Part shown: positions 59,143 to 64,000 of the stretch, piece after piece
How the letters are laid out: every line of letters begins with the position of its first letter
Numbering within the stretch: the stretch's first letter is position 1
Assembly (NCBI GenBank): GCA_021792365.1
Contig: JAJYUT010000003.1
Span: 868,001 to 932,000, forward strand
Source: Pseudomonadota bacterium
GTDB lineage: Bacteria; Pseudomonadota; Alphaproteobacteria; Dongiales; Dongiaceae
Reading direction: 5' to 3'
Length of the DNA stretch: 64,000 nt
The notes under the pieces: generated by a model
Databases searched by the model: none
Told to the model about the DNA's origin: nothing
The model's input: the letters and a program-made list of their open reading frames with translations, nothing else
Made by a program: the position numbers and the translations under genes

Positions 59143-59436
59143 TCAGGTGTGGGGGCTGTGCAAGCCACGCAGTGGCACCATCGTCACCACTGCCTTGGTC
59201 CAGTCGACCGCGTGGGATGACGCCCATTGATCGTCGGCCTTGATGTCGATCAGCTCCCGCGGCAGTGGCGGACCATCACCATAGCGGTTCTGGACATACT
59301 CCGTCAGCGCGCCGGCGGCGCGCAACATGGTGGCATCGAGGCTGTCGCCCTCGACCTCGCAATCCGGGATGTCCGGGAACAGGGCGCGCCAGCCACCCGA
59401 ATTTCGCGGCATCAACACACTGATATAGTGGGCCAC
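59143..59436 (-). CDS. HicB-like protein, no HicA partner seen
   Basis: 97-residue protein with the HicB fold: HYISVLMPRNSGGWRALFPDIPDCEVEGDSL in parts, where the FPDIPDC turn is typical. GTG start with GGGAGG upstream; an ATG eight codons later would remove the first strand. HicB normally neutralises a HicA mRNA interferase encoded next to it. No HicA-size frame is seen on either side, so this is an orphan or belongs to the stand-alone HicB-like group. It lacks an obvious C-terminal DNA-binding domain. Confidence 0.8.
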   Translation of the reverse strand: MAHYISVLMPRNSGGWRALFPDIPDCEVEGDSLDATMLRAAGALTEYVQNRYGDGPPLPRELIDIKADDQWASSHAVDWTKAVVTMVPLRGLHSPHT

Positions 59437-59921
59437 CGCACGTGCCTCCCCTCAAAGGAACGCGGATACGTTGCGCCTTGCACCGCAAAGCGCCGCGACC
59501 CCTAGCTAATCCCTGATCTGTTGCCCGAAGCCGGCGGGCGAAGCTGCCGAGCCGGCAACGGCCTCAACAGCATGACTTACAAGCTTCAACGTTATGACTC
59601 TGCCTCATGCTTAGCAATCGAAAATGCATCGCCTTCCGCGCCTGCGCGTTGGGAAGCGTCACGCGGTCAGGAACGCAAGGCGATAGCCAGCGCCGGGCAA
59701 TATGCCGGGGGCGCTCGACCGGGCATCGCGCGCACCGCCCGGCGCAAGGCTATGCACAGCTTGAGATGCTTCGCCCACGATGCTCCCGAAAATTTGCGGC
59801 CGGCCGGAACCCGATGCGGCAAACCTGGGTTGTGGTGCTCGGATTGGCCGCTTGCCCTCAGCGGCCCGGCGGCGAAGCAGTCCCTTCCCCCTCAGTCTTC
59901 GCCGCCGCCTTCCTTTTTCGC
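59437..59921. other. Intergenic stretch without a supported gene
   Basis: About 485 bases between the HicB-like gene and the stop of the luciferase-like gene, both on the minus strand. Open frames here have no recognisable protein character. No tRNA, small RNA or repeat was recognised. It may hold the promoter of the HicB-like gene and decayed sequence. Confidence 0.55.
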
Positions 59922-60974
59922 TCATTCTGCACCGCCTGGAGTTTGACCGGATGTGATCCTGCGGCCCTCGCTCTCCGCCGTGCGCGCCAGCGCCTCGCGC
60001 ATCTCGGCCGCTATGACAAAGGAGCGCAGACGCGCCGCGTGATCGAAGATGTGACCGCTGACGATCAACTCGTCCGCTTGGGTGTGCGCGATGAAAGCGG
60101 CAAGCCCGTCCTTTACCTTGTCCGGCCCGCCCACGAACGAGCAAGCGAGCGCCTGTTCGAGCTGCGCCTGTTCCGCCGGCAAAGCGAAGCTGCCGATGTC
60201 CTCAACCGGCGGCGGCAATCGGCCCGGCTGTCCGCGCCGTAAATTCACGAAGCTCTGCTGCAGCGAGGTGAAAAGGCGCGCCGCCTCGCGGTCGCTGTCG
60301 GCCGCGATCACGTTGACGCCGACCATCGCATAGGGCCGTTGCAGCGCCTCGGAGGGCTGGAACCGACTGCGGTAAAGCGCGAGCGCCTGCATCAATGCGG
60401 CCGGCGCGAAATGCGAAGCGAAGGCGAAGGGCATGCCGAGCATCGCCGCAAGCTGCGCGCTGTAGAGGCTGGAGCCCAGCAGCCAGATCGGCACCTTGGT
60501 TCCCTCGCCGGGGATCGCGCGAATCCGCTGCCCCGGCACGGCTGGCGACAGATACGCGCGCAGTTCGGCCACGTCCTCGGGGAAGCGATCGGCGCTGTCC
60601 GCAAGGTCGCGGCGCAAGGCGCGGGCCGTCACCATGTCGGTCCCCGGGGCGCGCCCGAGGCCGAGGTCAATGCGGCCAGGGAACAGCGAATCCAGCGTGC
60701 CGAATTGCTCCGCGATCACCAGCGGCGCGTGGTTCGGCAGCATGATCCCGCCCGACCCAACGCGAATTCTGGTGGTTCCGGCGGCGACGTGGCCGATCAC
60801 CACCGCCGTCGCCGAGCTTGCAATGCCCGGCATGTTGTGATGCTCCGCCAGCCAGTATCGCCGGTAGCCGAGCGTCTCGACATGGCGCGCCAGATCCAGC
60901 GTATTGCGCAGCGCATCGCCGGCCGTGCCGCCCTCCGTAATCGGCGCGAGGTCGAGAACTGAAAAAGGAACCAT
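59922..60974 (-). CDS. LLM-class flavin-dependent oxidoreductase
   Basis: 350-residue luciferase-like monooxygenase (TIM barrel). It begins [15 protein letters not shown], the opening of the MsnO8/YhbW group, with [37 protein letters not shown] and DLGLGRAPG. It needs reduced FMN from a separate reductase. Substrate unknown. Monocistronic as far as seen. Confidence 0.9.
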   Translation of the reverse strand: MVPFSVLDLAPITEGGTAGDALRNTLDLARHVETLGYRRYWLAEHHNMPGIASSATAVVIGHVAAGTTRIRVGSGGIMLPNHAPLVIAEQFGTLDSLFPGRIDLGLGRAPGTDMVTARALRRDLADSADRFPEDVAELRAYLSPAVPGQRIRAIPGEGTKVPIWLLGSSLYSAQLAAMLGMPFAFASHFAPAALMQALALYRSRFQPSEALQRPYAMVGVNVIAADSDREAARLFTSLQQSFVNLRRGQPGRLPPPVEDIGSFALPAEQAQLEQALACSFVGGPDKVKDGLAAFIAHTQADELIVSGHIFDHAARLRSFVIAAEMREALARTAESEGRRITSGQTPGGAE

Positions 60975-61120
60975 CCAAAAGCCTGCGGTCAGTGGGGCTA
61001 TATTCGATCCGAATCGAACATAACGCTAGATGGGCCGTTGCCGGCCTCGGCGCAAGCGGCGATCGGGAACGATGCGCGGCCGGTCCATGCCGGCGGGATC
61101 CCGACAAGGGCGATGCCGAT

Positions 61121-61396
61121 TCAGTCGAGCGTCGGCAGGCCCAGCGCGTCGTCGGGGAATTCCGGCAGGGTCGCACCCGCCTGGCCGACATAGACCGTTT
61201 CGGTCGAGCCGTCGGCTCCGGAGCAGACAATGCGAGAGGTCTGCGGCATCTGGCGCAGGTCGACCTGGGCACGCGCCAAGCCGGAGAGGATCGCGCCCTG
61301 CTGGAGGCAGCGCTCCGCCGAGGAGTAGTCGATGCCGGGCTCGCTGGCGTAGCACAGGATGCCTGCGAAGCACGTGGTGAGTACCAGGTGGAACAT
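61121..61396 (-). CDS. Small possible secreted protein, unknown
   Basis: 91-residue predicted protein with a hydrophobic N-terminus (MFHLVLTTCFAGILCYAS) that could be a signal peptide and two cysteines in the remaining chain (AERCLQQGAI, RIVCSGADG). GAGGTG lies 8 bases upstream of the ATG at 61396. No family recognised; coding status is moderately supported by the ribosome site and regular codon use. Confidence 0.5.
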   Translation of the reverse strand: MFHLVLTTCFAGILCYASEPGIDYSSAERCLQQGAILSGLARAQVDLRQMPQTSRIVCSGADGSTETVYVGQAGATLPEFPDDALGLPTLD

Positions 61397-61545
61397 GTGC
61401 GCTACACCTCGGGCTCTGAGCTCTCGACCAGCGTGCAACTCACTCATTAAGAATTTGTTGCACCGTCAAGGAAGTGTAATGCGAAGCTCCGAGTCGCGCA
61501 TATTGCTTTGGACCCGTTTGGAAAACACCGGCCAGGAGGGCGCCG

Positions 61546-62124
61546 TCAGCCGCGCTGCTCGCCGCCCAGTACCTCGACGGAGCTTGCCTGCGGCCCCATG
61601 GGACCCTCGCCGGTTGCGAGCGTCACCTGCACCATGGTGCCGACCTTCAGCGCGTCGAAACCGCTGTCGAGCATCGCGTTGCGCGTGAAATAGAGCTCGG
61701 GCCCGCCGGCGACCTCGATGAAGCCGTAGCCCTGCTCGGGAAACAGCCGCACCACGCTGCCGGTCTGCCTGGCGTTCTCATGCGACTTCACCTCACCGCG
61801 CTGCTTGTCGCTTTGGTCCTCGAGCTGCCGCTCGATGGCTTCGAAGGCGCGATTGATCGCGGTCAGGTGATCGCCCTTCATCGAGCGTTGCGCCTCCACC
61901 TCCTTGGCGACGATGCGGGGACGGTTGGCGACATCCACTTCCACCGAAACGCCCAGCGGCGGATTGTGTCCTGCCGCGCTGCGATGAGGCGCCTCGATCA
62001 CGACCCTGCAGCCGATGATGTGGTGGTGGAAGCGCTCCAGCCGCTCGACCCGCTCCTCGACCAGGTTCCTGATGAAGTCGGACGAGTCCAGGTGCTTGAA
62101 GGCGATCTCCAGCGGTCTTTGCAT
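61546..62124 (-). CDS. HPF/RaiA-like ribosome-associated domain fused to a cold-shock domain
   Basis: 192-residue protein. The N-terminal part (about 1-110; IAFKHLDSSDFIRNLVEERVERLERF in pieces, CRVVIEAPHR, LTAINRAFEAIERQL) resembles the S30AE hibernation-factor domain that binds the ribosome. The C-terminal part (about 118-185; GSVVRLFPEQGYGFIEV, ELYFTRNAM) is a cold-shock domain in which RNP1 is GYGFIEV. Long HPF proteins instead carry a dimerisation domain. A role linking RNA binding with ribosome protection under stress is likely. Confidence 0.87.
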   Translation of the reverse strand: MQRPLEIAFKHLDSSDFIRNLVEERVERLERFHHHIIGCRVVIEAPHRSAAGHNPPLGVSVEVDVANRPRIVAKEVEAQRSMKGDHLTAINRAFEAIERQLEDQSDKQRGEVKSHENARQTGSVVRLFPEQGYGFIEVAGGPELYFTRNAMLDSGFDALKVGTMVQVTLATGEGPMGPQASSVEVLGGEQRG

Positions 62125-62386
62125 GGGACCTCACCATGAGCGGGGATTTCTCTTCAGAGAACACGCGCCCCGGCGGCCAGTTCCCGTGCCTGCCGGAGCA
62201 AGGGCGGAAGTCGGCCCCGCCGCAGCGAGGGCGCCGCCGGCACGGGTCCGCCCCGCTGAGGGAATGCGAGCGCGGCGGGTCATTGACAGCAGCATCAATT
62301 CGCCGCTTGATCGATGGCGCCTCGCGCGTCATTCGTTTCCGGTATTTTCATCGCCCCGCGTCGCATCTCCGCGGCGATCGCCCAGC

Positions 62387-63559
62387 ATGACAGGATCCGC
62401 CTTGCCCACCCGCCACTTCTATCGCGCGGTTCATCGCTTCTGGTACCCGACAGCGACCAATTTTTTCGTCAACGGCGTCGTATTCGGCGGATGGGCGGCC
62501 CTCGTCCCGCGCGCGATCGGGCGGTTAGACGCGGATGCAGGCACGTTCGGGCTAATGCTGCTCGGCATGGGCATCGGAGCGGTGCTGGCCATGGCGTTCA
62601 GCAGCCGATTGATCACCCGATTCGGTGCCGGCCCGCTCATCCGCGTCAGCCTCGCCATCTTTCTCGCGAGCTACATTGCCGTCTCGATCTCACCGACTTG
62701 GGCGCTGTTCGTCGCGGCACTCCTGTTGTTCGGCGCCGCCGGGGGAATGATGGACGTTGCAATGAACGCCTATGCGGCCGATATCGAAACGCACATGAAC
62801 TGGCGCGTCATGGCGTCGTTCCACGGCATGTGGAGCATCGGCGGGCTGTTCGGCGCGGCGGGGGTCGGCGCCATGCTGGCGGTCGCGGGCGACCTCGCCC
62901 AGGCATTGATCCTCTCCGCTTCAATGCTGGCGCTGTTCCTGACGTGCCAGCACCACCTGGTCCCGCTTCACCACCGCGCCGAGGGCAAGGTGGGATCGAC
63001 GTTCAGGATCGATCGCGTCGCACTGCTGCTCGGCATTCTCGCGGCGGTCTGCTTTTCCGCCGAGGGCGCGGTGCGCGACTGGAGTTCGCTGTTCCTGGCC
63101 AATGAAGTCCGGGCCGGCATCGAGCGCACGGGCTGGGGCTTCGCGGCCTTCTCCGCGACCATGGCGCTGGGCCGCTTCACCGGCGACTGGCTGCGCCTGC
63201 GATTCGGCGAGCAGCCGGTCATCATGACCAGTTGCGTCCTTGCAATCCTGGGATTCCTGATGGCGGTGCTGCTCGACCGCGAGTTGCTGACGATCGCGGG
63301 GTTCGCCCTCGTGGGCATCGGCCTTTCGAACATCGTCCCGATCCTGGTCAGCGCGGCGGGACGCAGCGCCACACCCGGTTCCTCGATCGCCTTCGTGGTT
63401 TCGATCGGCTATGCCGGCTATCTCGCCAGCCCGCCGCTGCTGGGCTTCATCGCGGCGCGAAGCTCGCTCGGAACCATGTTCCTTGTCGTCGCGGCGAGCT
63501 GCGCGGCCATGGCGGCCGGATGGATCCTGGCCGAAAGAGAATCCTCCGCAGGAAACTAG
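62387..63559 (+). CDS. MFS transporter (YbjJ-like)
   Basis: 390-residue major facilitator with about 12 membrane helices. It begins FYRAVHRFWYPTATNFFVNGVVFGGWAALVP in parts, has GMMDVAMNAYAADIE and SFHGMWSIGGLFGA, typical of the YbjJ/fucose-permease-like branch. The ATG at 62387 is preferred; the frame is open far upstream through intergenic sequence holding an inverted repeat CCCGTGCC/GGCACGGG (62183-62246). Converges on the second UdgX gene with 3 bases between stops. Substrate unknown. Confidence 0.88.
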   Translation: MTGSALPTRHFYRAVHRFWYPTATNFFVNGVVFGGWAALVPRAIGRLDADAGTFGLMLLGMGIGAVLAMAFSSRLITRFGAGPLIRVSLAIFLASYIAVSISPTWALFVAALLLFGAAGGMMDVAMNAYAADIETHMNWRVMASFHGMWSIGGLFGAAGVGAMLAVAGDLAQALILSASMLALFLTCQHHLVPLHHRAEGKVGSTFRIDRVALLLGILAAVCFSAEGAVRDWSSLFLANEVRAGIERTGWGFAAFSATMALGRFTGDWLRLRFGEQPVIMTSCVLAILGFLMAVLLDRELLTIAGFALVGIGLSNIVPILVSAAGRSATPGSSIAFVVSIGYAGYLASPPLLGFIAARSSLGTMFLVVAASCAAMAAGWILAERESSAGN

Positions 63560-63562
63560 CGC

Positions 63563-64000
63563 CTATTTGGCGCCTTCGCACCAGAGCTTTGCGCGCTGAA
63601 GGTCGGCAACGAACCGATCGTATTCCGCTGCGGCAACGTCGGGATCGGGCAGGCGCAAGAGATATGATGGATGGATGGTGACCAGGACCATCCGGCCTCC
63701 CCAGGTTTGAATGGACCCTCGCTCCTTGGTCACCGGCACAGCCCGGCCGGCCAGGCTGAGAGCCGCGGTTGCGCCTAGACTGACGATGAGCTTGGGCTTG
63801 ATCACGTCCAGTTCGCCCTGCAGCCACTGGCGGCAGGCCGTCACTTCAACCGTGCCCGGCTTCTGATGGATGCGGCGCTTTCCGCGCGGTTCAAATTTGA
63901 AATGCTTGACCGCATTCGTTACGTAGGCAGTGCCGCGGTCGATGCCTGCCTGGGCGAGGGCGCGGTCAAATACCTGTCCGGCGGGCCCGACGAACGGCCG
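63563..64000 (-). CDS. Second UdgX-type uracil-DNA glycosylase (5' end outside window)
   Basis: C-terminal 145 codons of a UdgX protein; the gene continues beyond the right edge, where the first visible residues are RPFVGPAGQVFDRAL. The diagnostic loop KHFKFEPRGKRRIHQKP has the classical KRRIH with the DNA-trapping histidine, and the final motif is TIHPSYLLRLPDPD. It is clearly related to, but diverged from, the copy at 54447-55079 (KRRLH). Motif A and the first iron-sulfur cysteines lie outside the window. Confidence 0.88.
   Translation of the reverse strand, partial: RPFVGPAGQVFDRALAQAGIDRGTAYVTNAVKHFKFEPRGKRRIHQKPGTVEVTACRQWLQGELDVIKPKLIVSLGATAALSLAGRAVPVTKERGSIQTWGGRMVLVTIHPSYLLRLPDPDVAAAEYDRFVADLQRAKLWCEGAK

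Noticed and set aside
59437-59921. Possible gene in the gap before the HicB-like gene
   Set aside because: Open frames on both strands are Arg/Pro/Ala-rich with no family features, as expected for non-coding GC-rich DNA.
1-64000. CRISPR arrays, tRNA or rRNA genes, insertion sequences, prophage
   Set aside because: No regular repeat-spacer series, no T-loop-like consensus with a matching acceptor stem, and no transposase, integrase or phage structural protein was recognised.

Overview
The window is GC-rich, gene-dense bacterial DNA. Short ATGA/TGATG stop-start overlaps are frequent, and the gene families present (polyamine-type and NitT/TauT-type ABC importers, an ECF41 sigma factor, choline sulfatase, UdgX) fit a free-living, metabolically versatile alphaproteobacterium, perhaps Rhodospirillales or Hyphomicrobiales. 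The taxon is an inference. I found no rRNA, tRNA, CRISPR array, insertion sequence or phage gene. Genes run off both ends of the window.

Layout. 1-1.75 kb: end of an ABC-2 exporter. 1.75-11.6 kb: an amine-uptake region, with a polyamine-type importer (binding protein, two permeases, ATPase) running into a GT1 glycosyltransferase, two small cupins and an aldehyde dehydrogenase. Opposite it, across three tandem palindromes, are a GntR/FCD regulator and a second GT1 glycosyltransferase. 12.4-18.6 kb: a minus-strand run encoding a flavin reductase, an HpaB-type monooxygenase, a Rid protein, a DUF1028 protein, a LysR regulator and a histamine/trimethylamine-dehydrogenase-like flavoenzyme, probably for oxidative breakdown of a nitrogen compound. 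18.7-22.6 kb: exonuclease, MBL-fold hydrolase, ECF41 sigma factor with its AhpD-like partner and a textbook ECF41 promoter, DUF2061 and ArfB. 22.6-27 kb: TetR regulator and a second polyamine-type importer.

27-44.9 kb is the most interesting part: a catabolic island ending in a bacterial microcompartment (BMC) operon. It holds a B12-dependent diol dehydratase (fused large+medium subunit, small subunit) with a glutamine-amidotransferase-like protein; a third polyamine-type importer followed by a short-chain dehydrogenase and a class II aldolase-like protein; a divergent AraC regulator; and the operon kinase, class III aminotransferase-fold enzyme, CoA-acylating aldehyde dehydrogenase, two BMC-T proteins, a probable scaffold protein, BMC-P and BMC-H. 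Gene content matches the aminoacetone/1-amino-2-propanol (RMM/AAUM) microcompartment type known from mycobacteria. All three operons carry the same promoter layout: two GTCAA-type half-sites exactly 21 bp apart, then a TAnnnT -10 box exactly 27 bp from the start of the second half-site. This predicts one AraC-controlled regulon that joins the diol dehydratase, the transporter and the shell.

45-64 kb: PRC-barrel protein, choline sulfatase, azoreductase/LysR pair, a NitT/TauT-type importer with a fumarylacetoacetate-hydrolase-family enzyme and GntR regulator, a UdgX-type uracil-DNA glycosylase, a large HD-GYP receptor, a META lipoprotein, an orphan HicB-like protein, a luciferase-like oxidoreductase, an HPF/cold-shock fusion, an MFS transporter and a second UdgX-type gene cut by the window end.
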